Assembly (NCBI GenBank): GCA_964293155.1
Contig: CAXYYA010000009.1
Span: 29,757-93,756, forward strand
Reading direction: 5' to 3'
Length of the DNA stretch: 64,000 nt
Origin: JAQVEB01 sp028698105
Lineage (GTDB): Bacteria > Bacteroidota > Bacteroidia > Bacteroidales > Dysgonomonadaceae
Shown: positions 56,680 to 64,000 of the stretch, piece by piece
How the letters are laid out: each line of letters begins with the position of its first letter
Position numbering within the stretch: position 1 is the first letter of the stretch
Translations under genes and position numbers: made by a program
The notes under the pieces: model-generated
What the model was told of the DNA's origin: nothing
The model's database searches: none
Seen by the model: only the letters and a program-made list of their open reading frames with translations

Positions 56680-57881
56680 AATCTCTTTGTTTTTCCAGTT
56701 CTTGTTAATTCTAACTTTTTAACAAACTTAAATCTTCTTGGAATCTTATAGTTTTGTAATAGTTTAGTTAGTTCTACTCTTATCTCATTTTCAGATATAG
56801 TGTTATTTGTAACAATATCAGCACACAATATCGTACCTAAAACAGAGTTAGGTTTACCATATACTACAACCTGTGTAATTTGTGATATTGTTAATAGAGC
56901 CTCCTCTACTTCATTTGGGTTAACCTTATAACCACCAACGTTTATCAACTCATTTTTCCTTCCCTTGAATTTAAATAAATGATGGTCATCCTGACTCCAC
57001 TCTATTAGATCACCCGTATGATAAAAATCTCCGTCTAATTGAATGTTTTCTGCGGAACCTAACAAAGATCTGTGAAGAAGTATCTCATCATTTTTTATAA
57101 CTATTTTATCTTTTATAAAATTAGGAATATAAAAGAATTCACCTTTAGCCGCGAAAAGTGTACCAGCCTCAGTAGAGGCATAAACATTGTTTATTTTAGC
57201 ATTAGGGAAAATATCAGAAACGGCTCTATATAATTTCTCATCTGACTTTTCTCCCCCAAAAGTAACTCTTATAACTGAGAGATGTTCACCCTCAAATGGA
57301 AGCAACATACGATAGAATGTTGGAGTAGCTGAAATATGAGTTATACTATAATTGCTAATAACATCATATACCTCTTTTCGTGTTAACTTAAATATATTTA
57401 TTAGTGTGTTCTTATTACGTAGTGCTTGCAAAAATACTTGTGTACCAGCCATGTGGGTTGGGTTATAAGCATAGCCCCAAACTTGATTGTTATACCTTTC
57501 ACCAAATCTAACATTCCGTGCAAGTGATGACATTTTGTGTACTACTTTCTTTGGTTGCCCAGTCGTCCCAGACGTGTATATTATGATATCTGAATCTGAC
57601 CTAAAGACCTTTTCAATAAGTGAATTTACATTGTCAAATGATATATACTCAATTTCTTTGTGTTGATTAATTAGATTATTATCAATATCTAGTTCGGTTG
57701 AACTAATATCTTCATCTATTAAAACTATAGGGAGATCTCTTGTTAAAGCTATTAGCAAGTTTTTAAAAAAAGAGTAAATATCATCTGTTTTATAATAGGG
57801 ATAATAATAGGTTTCTTTATTAATCTCTATAAGTAGATTATCATAACTATATGTTTTATTCTGATTAACTAAAAACTTCAT
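56676..57881 (-). CDS. Compact AMP-forming acyl ligase
   Basis: 401 residues, ANL superfamily, shorter than usual (about 500-600), mainly at the N-terminus. Phosphate loop DIIIYTSGTTGQPKKVVHKM, ASTEAGTLFAAKG, adenylate motif DGDFYHTGDLIEW, FKGRKNELINVGGYKVNPNE and C-terminal TRTGKTKR with the catalytic Lys. The order ACP-ligase with a 4-nt overlap strongly suggests that it activates a carboxylic acid and loads it on the neighbouring ACP. The acid is unknown. Confidence 0.82.
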   Translation of the reverse strand: MKFLVNQNKTYSYDNLLIEINKETYYYPYYKTDDIYSFFKNLLIALTRDLPIVLIDEDISSTELDIDNNLINQHKEIEYISFDNVNSLIEKVFRSDSDIIIYTSGTTGQPKKVVHKMSSLARNVRFGERYNNQVWGYAYNPTHMAGTQVFLQALRNKNTLINIFKLTRKEVYDVISNYSITHISATPTFYRMLLPFEGEHLSVIRVTFGGEKSDEKLYRAVSDIFPNAKINNVYASTEAGTLFAAKGEFFYIPNFIKDKIVIKNDEILLHRSLLGSAENIQLDGDFYHTGDLIEWSQDDHHLFKFKGRKNELINVGGYKVNPNEVEEALLTISQITQVVVYGKPNSVLGTILCADIVTNNTISENEIRVELTKLLQNYKIPRRFKFVKKLELTRTGKTKRL

Positions 57882-58105
57882 TCCTTTGACAGTATATCAA
57901 ATATTTCCCCTACGGTGTTTATTAATCCATCCTCAAAAACGTCTATTCCATATTCATCTTCTATTTTCACTGTCAATTCTGCCAAATCAAAAGAAGAGAA
58001 TTCTAAGTCATCTCTTAAATTATCTGTTTTTTTTAAAACATCTAATTTATCTAAGTTGCTGTTTTTTCTAATTTGATTGATTATCTCTAAAACCTTATCT
58101 TCCAT
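57878..58105 (-). CDS. Dedicated acyl carrier protein
   Basis: 75 residues. ACP fold of acidic helices; the phosphopantetheine site is Ser38 in DLEFSSFDLAELTVKIED, where the common Asp-Ser-Leu reads Ser-Ser-Phe. It is far from any fatty-acid gene and sits between LegC and the ligase. Its start follows the LegC stop by 47 nt, and its stop overlaps the ligase start. A private ACP in a nonulosonate cluster is unusual. Confidence 0.85.
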   Translation of the reverse strand: MEDKVLEIINQIRKNSNLDKLDVLKKTDNLRDDLEFSSFDLAELTVKIEDEYGIDVFEDGLINTVGEIFDILSKE

Positions 58106-58152
58106 ATTCCAAAAAAGTTAAAATTATTTCACTTAAAACATACTTTAAAATC

Positions 58153-59292
58153 TCATCGCACACTGCTCGGTAAGTTTACCACCCTGTCAGCAAACCACAG
58201 TGTGTTTGTCAATCCGTCGGTCTGACAATTGCTGAACATCGGCAATCTGTTCATTAATTCCCAAATGGGGCGGGTCATTACACTATGGTCGTTTGTATAT
58301 TGCAAAAAGTCCTGTTGTGCCTTTTTATCTTTCAATAAAACAGCATTCAGCCAATAATTGGATTGACTATTTTTCGGCTCCGAAAAAAAATCTATTTCGT
58401 CGCTTTCTGCAAAAAACAACTTGTATCTCTCTGCCGTTTCGCGTTTATTAGTCAAATATTCCTCTAATTGTTCCATTTGAGCACAACCCAACGCTGCGTT
58501 AATGTTGGGCATACGGTAATTGTACCCGATATGATCGTGCACAAACTCCCACCGATGGGGTACTTTAGCTTGTGTGGTTATATGTTTAGCAAATTTACCC
58601 AATTCTTCATCCTGAAACAATAGCATTCCACCGCCGCCGGTGGTTATGGTTTTATTCCCGTTGAAACTGAGTATGCCTATTTTTCCGAAAGTTCCTGTAT
58701 GTTTGCCTTTGTAAAAACTCCCCAGGCTTTCGGCCGCATCTTCAATTAATTCCAAATGATAACGGCTGCAAACTTCTATCAACTCATCCAAATGAACCGG
58801 GTGTCCGAAAGTGTGCATCGGAACACAAGCTTTTATCCTGCGCCCTGTTTTTTTGTTGTAGCAAGTGTTATTCTTTACATCGGCATTATCTTTCAGCCAC
58901 ATTTCCAGTGCAGCAGGGGACAGGCCCATTGTGTCTTTGTCTACATCAACAAATACCGGATGTGCACCTATGTAATTAATAGCATTGCACGTTGCTATGA
59001 AAGTCAATGCTTGTGTAATCACTTCGTCATCTCTTTCCACGCCAACTAACAACATTGCCATATGAAGCGCATTGGTTCCGTTCACACACACCACCGCTTT
59101 GGTTGCGCCGGTGTATTCTGCCGCCATTTCCTCGAAACGATCCACGAACTTTCCGACACTGGAGACAAAAGTAGAGTCAATACATTCATTCAGGTATTTC
59201 TTTTCGTTGCCACGAAATGTAGGAACGTGTAGCGGAACAAAATCTTCTGTTCCGTATAACTCGTGGATAAAAGAAACAACCTCTTTATACAT
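58153..59292 (-). CDS. legC: LegC-family aminotransferase
   Basis: 379 residues, DegT/DnrJ/EryC1/StrS class, pyridoxal-phosphate-dependent. VPLHVPTFRGNEKKYLNECI, NGTNALHMAMLLVGV, TFIATCNAINYIGAHPVFVD, IEDAAESLGSFYKG, PLP-binding Lys in LSFNGNKTITTGGGGMLLF. Transfers an amino group to C4 of the 4-keto sugar nucleotide made by LegB. Overlaps LegB by 8 nt. Less AT-rich than the genes downstream. Confidence 0.9.
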   Translation of the reverse strand: MYKEVVSFIHELYGTEDFVPLHVPTFRGNEKKYLNECIDSTFVSSVGKFVDRFEEMAAEYTGATKAVVCVNGTNALHMAMLLVGVERDDEVITQALTFIATCNAINYIGAHPVFVDVDKDTMGLSPAALEMWLKDNADVKNNTCYNKKTGRRIKACVPMHTFGHPVHLDELIEVCSRYHLELIEDAAESLGSFYKGKHTGTFGKIGILSFNGNKTITTGGGGMLLFQDEELGKFAKHITTQAKVPHRWEFVHDHIGYNYRMPNINAALGCAQMEQLEEYLTNKRETAERYKLFFAESDEIDFFSEPKNSQSNYWLNAVLLKDKKAQQDFLQYTNDHSVMTRPIWELMNRLPMFSNCQTDGLTNTLWFADRVVNLPSSVR

Positions 59293-60262
59293 TGTAAATA
59301 TCTGATTTGTATTTTTTCAGGTTTTCTTTATCAAGGAACCATTGTACGGTTTCACGTAATCCATCTTCAATAGAATAGGAAGGAGTGAAGCCTGTTAATT
59401 CTTTTATTTTGGAATTGTCGCCCCACAAACGGAATACTTCGGAATTTTTCGGACGTAAACGCTGTTCATCTTCCACAAATTTCACGTCAGAGTCCATAAT
59501 TTTTGCAATTAATTCCAACGTATCACGCATAGATATTTCGTAGTTACTGGCAATGTTTACTTCCTGTCCGATGGCCGCGTCGCACGCTGCCAATTCAATG
59601 AATCCCTTGCATGTATCTTTTACGAAATTAAAATCACGCGTGGGAGTGAGGTCTCCTAGTTTAATTTCTTTTTTGCCGTTGGCTATTTGTGTGATGATTG
59701 TAGGAATTATTGCACGAGCAGACTGTCGGGGTCCATACGTATTAAAAGGACGGGCAACAACCACTGGAAGTTCAAAAGCGTTATAAAAGCTCATCGCCAT
59801 GGCATCAGCTCCTATCTTGGTTGCGGAATAGGGTGACTGTGGTTGTTTGGGATGATTTTCATCAATGGGTACATATTGAGCGGTACCGTACACTTCTGAT
59901 GTTGATGTTACAATAACTCTGTTTACCCCATTTTCTTTTGCTGCCTGACAAATATTCAATGTTCCTTTCACATTCGTGTCTACATAACTGTCGGGAGCCA
60001 CGTAAGAGTAAGGGATCGCTATAAGAGCGGCTAAATGAAAGATTGTATCCACATCTTTCGAAATATGCTTGCAAAAATGTGGGTCACGAACATCCCCTGT
60101 TACCACTTCCAGATTCGGATGAGTCATACCATCCAGCCATCCCCAGTAATTAAACGAGTTGTAGTAAGATAACGCTTTTACGTTGTAGCCTTGCTCGAGG
60201 AGCATTTCGGTAAGATGCGAGCCGATAAACCCATCGGCGCCGGTAACGAGAATTTGTTTCAT
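59285..60262 (-). CDS. legB: LegB-family sugar-nucleotide 4,6-dehydratase
   Basis: 325 residues, extended SDR: VTGADGFIGSHLTEMLLEQG, HLAALIAIPYSYVAPDSYVD, TSTSEVYGTAQYVPIDE, YxxxK in SPYSATKIGADAMA, RPFNTYGPRQSARAIIPTI, PTRDFNFVKDTCKGF. Makes the 4-keto-6-deoxy intermediate from GDP- (or UDP-) GlcNAc. First gene of the legionaminic-type operon; a TATTTTTG box lies 25 nt upstream. Confidence 0.9.
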   Translation of the reverse strand: MKQILVTGADGFIGSHLTEMLLEQGYNVKALSYYNSFNYWGWLDGMTHPNLEVVTGDVRDPHFCKHISKDVDTIFHLAALIAIPYSYVAPDSYVDTNVKGTLNICQAAKENGVNRVIVTSTSEVYGTAQYVPIDENHPKQPQSPYSATKIGADAMAMSFYNAFELPVVVARPFNTYGPRQSARAIIPTIITQIANGKKEIKLGDLTPTRDFNFVKDTCKGFIELAACDAAIGQEVNIASNYEISMRDTLELIAKIMDSDVKFVEDEQRLRPKNSEVFRLWGDNSKIKELTGFTPSYSIEDGLRETVQWFLDKENLKKYKSDIYNV

Positions 60263-60286
60263 TACTAAGCCTTATTTATTTTCCCA

Positions 60287-60294
60287 CAAAAATA
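60287..60294 (-). promoter_or_regulatory. Minus-7 box of the legB-led operon
   Basis: TATTTTTG on the minus strand, 25 nt upstream of the legB start. No clear TTTG at minus 33. Transcription from here could read through the tightly packed genes from legB toward fcl. Confidence 0.45.
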
Positions 60295-61283
60295 CAACAA
60301 ATTAATGAAATATGTGCAGCCTCGGCAAGTAATTATTCCCCCTGTGGCGTTATTCAACAAGAACCGAGTCGGAAGTCTCCGGATACAGGGATATAGTGTA
60401 CATAGAAACATCCGTCGTAGTCCGGGACGCCAAGGCATCTGCACGATTTGCGGGCACGCTGATCTGTACAACTTCAACAATCTCGAGTACAGTATCTTGT
60501 ATCTGTAAGATGATACTGGTGGTTATCGAAAGTGTGCTGATCGTTAGTAAAAATATTCCGTCAATCACAGTACCCCGCCTTTCGATTATCAGCATCGCAC
60601 CGGCGTTTATCAGAACAATGTCGGCAAAGATCAGAATAACACCGGCAGTTATGGGAATAATACGAGTCCTCATCTGATGGATGCCGTCAGCAATCCGAAT
60701 AACGCCGACGGCCGTATGAAGAAAAACGGATGGTAATCAGAATGAAAGTATTAGTTATCAGAACAAGTCTGCCGGTGATCAGACTAAAGCTGTTTCTTAT
60801 CAGAAGATGCATGGCTGTTATCCGAATTGCTCCGGTAGTGATCAGCAACCGCGACAACCTTGATCTGAAGCATTCTGTCGCTTATCAGAACCGTTCCGCA
60901 TCTCTTCCAAACCGCTCTGTCTTCCGTTCGAACCCATCCGGCAAAGATCTATAACCCCCTGTCAACCCCTGAAAACACACTGATTCGTATATGCCTCCTT
61001 CCGGCTTCGGGCTAAACCTGCTCTGCCTGCCGATAGTCGTTCTCAAAAGAAGTACAAAACGGATTGTCGGCCACCAAATAAAATGCGATGCGCACAAATT
61101 CCCTTCCGGCTTTCATTATTTCGCCTTCATCTTCGCTCTATTTTTCAGTGAAGTGGAGCAATAAAATAGTTGAAGTCATCAGAACGCATCTGATTTAATA
61201 TTATTTAACTGTTTTATTCCAAAGAATCAAAAATAAGTTCGTATATTGGCGTCTGAAATATTAACTATTTAATACTTACGGAG
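60295..61283. other. Gene-poor stretch between legB and the plus-strand hypothetical gene
   Basis: Contains the 21-bp-period repeat array (60525-60905) and several overlapping open frames on both strands of 60-107 codons, none with a convincing start, family or codon pattern. On the minus strand a 34-codon frame starting at 61116 is short and unsupported. Most of the openness comes from the repeat. I find no RNA gene. Confidence 0.5.
60525..60905. repeat. Degenerate tandem array of 21-bp units (about 18)
   Basis: Starting from an ATCAG-like word, the same position recurs every 21 bp: 60588, 60609, 60630, 60651, 60672, 60693, 60714, then after one 22-bp step 60736, 60757, 60778, 60799, 60820, 60841, a second 22-bp step to 60863, then 60884; weaker units at 60525-60567. 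Approximate unit: TTATCAGAACAATGCCGGCGG. In one frame it reads as heptapeptides such as VYQNNVG, KDQNNTG and YQNKSAG; the two 22-bp steps break that frame and stops occur. It looks like the remains of a heptad-repeat protein gene, or a non-coding array. Confidence 0.75.
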
Positions 61284-61970
61284 ATGACAACCAAGCAACA
61301 AAATTACATTTCGATGACACGTTCATCAGTAAACGTTCTTCAAAAATGGAACAGTGAATGGAACGCCATTACCCGTTTTGCGAATGAAGTTTTAGCATTA
61401 ACCGCCGAATTACAGAAAGTGGACTCCTCCTCCGAAAATGCCATGCTCGTTACCAAAGGTGCTACGGCCGATAAAGCCAATGCCCGCGAAGAGGCGTTGA
61501 GCGCTATCGTAAACATTGCCAAGCCGGCCAGTGTGTATGCCGATGATATCAATGATCTTCAGCTTAGCGCCAGGCTCAATTACAGCCGCGGCTCGCTTTC
61601 CACATTAGCACAAAACGATCTGTTGAACATGCTCACGGGAATGTACAACAATGTGTTTGAACATAAAGACAACATCGTGGAGTATGGCGTTACCGAAGAA
61701 AAACTGACGGATGCGAAAAGCAAGCTCGATGCATTTGCGGGTGTTATATCTTCGCCGCGTGACATGATCGTGGAGCGCAAAACTACCAACGAACTGATCG
61801 AAGAGAGTATCGGCAACCTGAGAAAGATATTCTACCGGCTGGATAATTTGATGAAACTTTTTGAAGGTACGCCTTTTTATGCCGAATACAAAAACGCACG
61901 TATTATCGTGGATTTAGGTAGTCGCAAAACACAAGGTATCGAGGATACGCAGCCTCCGGTTGCCGAATAA
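61284..61970 (+). CDS. Hypothetical helical protein
   Basis: 228 residues, almost wholly alpha-helical by composition, no signal peptide or membrane segment. I do not recognise the family. It is preceded by a GGAG ribosome-binding site (ACGGAGATG context). Ser/Thr-rich N-terminal part (SMTRSSVNVLQKWNSEWNAI), then long amphipathic helices, a repeated-looking central hairpin and a Pro-rich tail. Lone plus-strand gene inside the minus-strand polysaccharide region, with better GC content than the capsule genes. Followed by a strong hairpin. Confidence 0.7.
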   Translation: MTTKQQNYISMTRSSVNVLQKWNSEWNAITRFANEVLALTAELQKVDSSSENAMLVTKGATADKANAREEALSAIVNIAKPASVYADDINDLQLSARLNYSRGSLSTLAQNDLLNMLTGMYNNVFEHKDNIVEYGVTEEKLTDAKSKLDAFAGVISSPRDMIVERKTTNELIEESIGNLRKIFYRLDNLMKLFEGTPFYAEYKNARIIVDLGSRKTQGIEDTQPPVAE

Positions 61971-61986
61971 ATTGAATTTGAAAACT

Positions 61987-62028
61987 AATAAACCCGCGTT
62001 CCGGAATTTACCGTAGCGCGGGTTTATT
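61987..62028. terminator. Strong hairpin after the hypothetical gene
   Basis: Perfect 12-bp inverted repeat AATAAACCCGCG (61987-61998) / CGCGGGTTTATT (62017-62028) around an 18-nt loop, 16 nt after the stop. The A-rich and T-rich outer stem ends make it usable in both directions. Confidence 0.75.
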
Positions 62029-62034
62029 GGTTCA

Positions 62035-62200
62035 AAAGAAGGCTGTATCAAAAGTAAAATCTGCCATCAAATTGTCTCCCGATAACTCGTATGTTTGCAA
62101 ATTCATTTATCAATGACAGATTTTGGTAAATATCTGATTTTGAATTGTTATGGATTTCTCACTTCGTTCGAAATGACAACCGCAGATAGTTGGGCTTCAA
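62035..62200. repeat. Intergenic dispersed-repeat fragment
   Basis: Begins GGCTGTATCAAAAG, like the ends seen at 25073 and 34780, and contains GATTTCTCACTTCGTTCGAAATGACA, here split as GATTTCTCACTTCG and TTCGAAATGACA. This word type is widespread between genes in Bacteroidota. Confidence 0.4.
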
Positions 62201-62250
62201 GTCAACTAATTCTTCATTCTCTACAGAGTCTCCCCCTCACCAAGTCACCA

Positions 62251-62419
62251 AGTCTTAATCAACGCATCAGACCGGCAATCGGTCAGATGCTTTCTCCCCA
62301 GTCACTAAGTCACCGAGTCTCCTAGTCTTAACCTCTCCCAGTCTTAATAAACGCATCAGACCGGTAGTCGGTCAGATGCTTTCTCCCCGGTCTCCAAGTC
62401 ACCGAGTCTCCTGATCTCA
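62251..62419. repeat. Two 80-bp direct repeats each with a hairpin
   Basis: Copy A 62251-62330 and copy B 62340-62419, 89 bp apart, differ at only a few positions. Each contains the near-perfect inverted pair GCATCAGACCG / CGGTCAGATGC and a tail with AAGTCACCGAGTCTCCT. No coding sequence. Gap between the hypothetical gene and wzz. Confidence 0.75.
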
Positions 62420-62468
62420 ATTTCTACCTATGCTGGCGTAAGTTTGTAACTTGTGCATCAAAACTCAT

Positions 62469-62488
62469 AGACGTAGCATGCTGCGTCT
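62469..62488. repeat. Palindrome at the wzz stop
   Basis: AGACGTAGCATGCTGCGTCT, near-perfect palindrome abutting the wzz stop codon on the minus strand. Related in outer sequence to 28687-28702. Probably a dispersed palindromic repeat that serves as terminator of the wza-wzz transcript. Confidence 0.6.
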
Positions 62489-63640
62489 CTACTTTTTCAC
62501 GCTTTCGGCAATATCCTTAAAAAACGGTTTAATCAATACCCAACCAATGGAAACGATTAATCCGAGCATCAGGAATACCGCCATGATCATCGAGCGCTTG
62601 GGCGCACTTTTTTCTGTTGGCACGATTACCGGATTGATAACCGTGAGTACCGGTTTGTTTTCCGTTACCGCCAACTGCGCCTGTTCGCGCTGTTTAGCCA
62701 ACTCGTTATATACCGTAAAAGCCAGATCGTAATCATTGCTCAATCGTCTTTCTGTGGTGCGGGCCAAGGCGGATACCAGTCCCCTGTTCGCATCCTGAAA
62801 CGATGCCAGGTTAGCTTGCTTTTGCAAAAAATCACGGCGCGCTTCTGCGTAATTTTTTTCGACAAACGCCAAATCATCGGCAACCTTATCCAATTTATAG
62901 GCGATAACAAACTGCTCCAGGGTTTTGCGTATTTTGTCTGCTATTTGAGCCGCACCTTCGGCTTGGGGGAATGTGTAACCGAGTTTCACATAACCATCTT
63001 TGTTATTCAGTTCCAACGACATGTTCGCCTGAATGGCATCATAAGCCTTTTTCTCATCCTTGGAGAGAATCTGTACGCTTTCTAAGGAATCGGTAGGAGT
63101 TGCAATCGTTTCGTCAGTTTTCCCTCTGAGAGACGATAGAATGGTTCCCGGCAGTCCGATGGTGTATTTTTTCAGGATTCCCGTGAAGCCGGGTTTGTTG
63201 TATTTTTTATCGGTATAAAATTCGTACACGGTAATGGGCTGTCCGTTTGCGGCGTTCGGCGTTATGCGTGTCTGCATGATCTCGCGCGTGAACGGTACGC
63301 TTTTGATGATCTCGGAATACACCGTGGGCGATAACGTTTCTCCCGAAAAGCTTGCTCCTGCATTTATTCCTGCCAATGCAGCCAATCCACCTAAATTGCC
63401 GGAAGATTTCTGCCCTGTTTGAGTCACCACGGTACAACCGGCGGTATATTTCACCGGAGAGGTCATGGCGATAAGGATGCCCAACAAGAATGCGAGGCCG
63501 GTGATGATAAGGATAAACTTGCGCTTAATCCAAAGTTGCCGGATAATATCCTTCAAGTCTATTTCATCCGAAGTATTTTCGTTCTGATAAGCCGTTGGCA
63601 AATCGGAAGAGTTGGTAGTTGGTTGTATATTATTACCCAT
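62489..63640 (-). CDS. Wzz-type polysaccharide chain-length / polymerisation regulator
   Basis: 383 residues. Transmembrane helix near residue 35-55 (KFILIITGLAFLLGILIAMT, then SPVKYTAGCTVVTQ), a periplasmic coiled-coil region (ERRLSNDYDLAFTVYNELAK, with QLAVTENKPVLTVINPVIVP), and a second helix near the C-terminus (MIMAVFLMLGLIVSIGWVLI). PCP/Wzz family, no kinase domain. Regulates chain length of the exported polymer. Downstream of the Wza-type gene by 48 nt. Confidence 0.92.
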   Translation of the reverse strand: MGNNIQPTTNSSDLPTAYQNENTSDEIDLKDIIRQLWIKRKFILIITGLAFLLGILIAMTSPVKYTAGCTVVTQTGQKSSGNLGGLAALAGINAGASFSGETLSPTVYSEIIKSVPFTREIMQTRITPNAANGQPITVYEFYTDKKYNKPGFTGILKKYTIGLPGTILSSLRGKTDETIATPTDSLESVQILSKDEKKAYDAIQANMSLELNNKDGYVKLGYTFPQAEGAAQIADKIRKTLEQFVIAYKLDKVADDLAFVEKNYAEARRDFLQKQANLASFQDANRGLVSALARTTERRLSNDYDLAFTVYNELAKQREQAQLAVTENKPVLTVINPVIVPTEKSAPKRSMIMAVFLMLGLIVSIGWVLIKPFFKDIAESVKK

Positions 63641-63688
63641 ATAATTTTATCAAATTCGGTCTTCTGTCATCCGACATCCGTCATTCAG

Positions 63689-64000
63689 CTATTTCAACAG
63701 ATTCGTTATGATCAATCCCAGCGTTGCGATGGAGGTTGTGACACCCATTATAGATTGGACGGACATTGGTTCACGTTCCGGCTTTTCCGGTACCACAATC
63801 TCACATCCCGGCTCGATCTTCGCCCATCGGCCTGCCGCAACTTTCCCGTTCATGTAGATAACGAACGGTTTGCTCTTCATCGCCAAACGCGAGTAACCAC
63901 CTGCCTGACGGATATAACTTTCTAAGTTCATTCGTTTGTTGTAGCTAACGATGTTCGGATACAAAACGCCTCCCGAAATCTTAACGGTGCCTTCATATTG
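63689..64000 (-). CDS. Wza-type polysaccharide export protein, C-terminal part
   Basis: Truncated by the window edge; about 103 residues visible in frame from 64000. SLBB-like domain (TVKISGGVLYPNIVSYNKRM, then NLESYIRQAGGYSRLAMKSK) and a C-terminal membrane helix (SIMGVTTSIATLGLIITNLL). Outer-membrane channel for polysaccharide export; the internal Met at 63964 is not the real start. With wzz it forms the export module of this locus. Confidence 0.85.
   Translation of the reverse strand, partial: QYEGTVKISGGVLYPNIVSYNKRMNLESYIRQAGGYSRLAMKSKPFVIYMNGKVAAGRWAKIEPGCEIVVPEKPEREPMSVQSIMGVTTSIATLGLIITNLLK

Noticed and set aside
60350..60677. Overlapping 93- and 107-codon open frames on opposite strands
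   Set aside because: Openness follows from the repeat array, which lacks stops in several frames; neither has a convincing start context or known family.
60525..60905. CRISPR array
   Set aside because: Units are 21 bp head to tail, degenerate and without unique spacers; no cas genes nearby.

Overview
The window is Bacteroidales chromosome, probably a Dysgonomonadaceae-type organism (Proteiniphilum/Petrimonas-like); that placement is inferred from gene content and style, not from a search. Bacteroidota hallmarks are a SusC/SusD pair, a hybrid two-component regulator with a periplasmic propeller, a DUF4294 protein, promoters of the TTTG / TAnnTTTG type, and a Wza/Wzz-linked polysaccharide locus. 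No rRNA, tRNA, CRISPR array or complete IS element was recognised.

Region 1 (0.3-9.2 kb) is housekeeping: a SulP anion transporter, a DUF4294 protein, an acyl-CoA ligase, leucyl-tRNA synthetase and a YitT membrane protein. The leuS gene is the most unusual object here. It is about 225 codons longer than I expect for a Bacteroidales LeuRS because three separate segments bounded by 34-bp inverted repeats sit inside it, all in frame. The largest carries a complete-looking DUF559 (PD-(D/E)xK-type) endonuclease domain. The two small ones have only the ends and a short spacer and look like non-autonomous (MITE-like) relatives.

Region 2 (9.3-24.9 kb) is a polysaccharide utilisation locus for a beta-mannoside-type glycan: GH2 glycosidase, HTCS regulator (opposite strand), GH130 phosphorylase, MFS transporter, an unrecognised lipoprotein that may be a glycosidase, SusC and SusD. 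Model: SusCD binds and imports oligosaccharide, the lipoprotein and GH2 trim it, the MFS protein moves the disaccharide into the cytoplasm, and GH130 phosphorolyses it.

Region 3 (25.1-34.7 kb) is housekeeping again: TcdA, rubrerythrin, an Uup-like ABC-F ATPase, a helix-hairpin-helix/beta-barrel outer-membrane protein, a PIF1-like helicase with HRDC and C-terminal HTH domains, and an MltF-like lytic transglycosylase.

Region 4 (35-64 kb) is a surface polysaccharide locus, almost entirely on the minus strand. It holds GDP-fucose genes (gmd, fcl), an initiating sugar transferase, an epimerase, glycosyltransferases, Wzx, a Wzy candidate, an exported beta-helix protein, a beta-propeller lipoprotein, and a full legionaminic-acid-type set (LegB, LegC, a PglD/NeuD-like acyltransferase, LegI, LegG, PtmE-like, LegF, PtmA-like, Gfo/Idh). 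Inside that set sits an overlapping ACP / AMP-ligase / SDR trio, which suggests an unusual acyl group is loaded on a dedicated carrier protein and placed on the nonulosonic acid. The stretch from about 38.8 to 58.1 kb is visibly more AT-rich than both flanks, as in a horizontally exchanged cassette. Wzz and the C-terminal end of a Wza-type exporter close the window, separated from LegB by a gene-poor stretch with a degenerate 21-bp-period repeat array and one plus-strand hypothetical gene.
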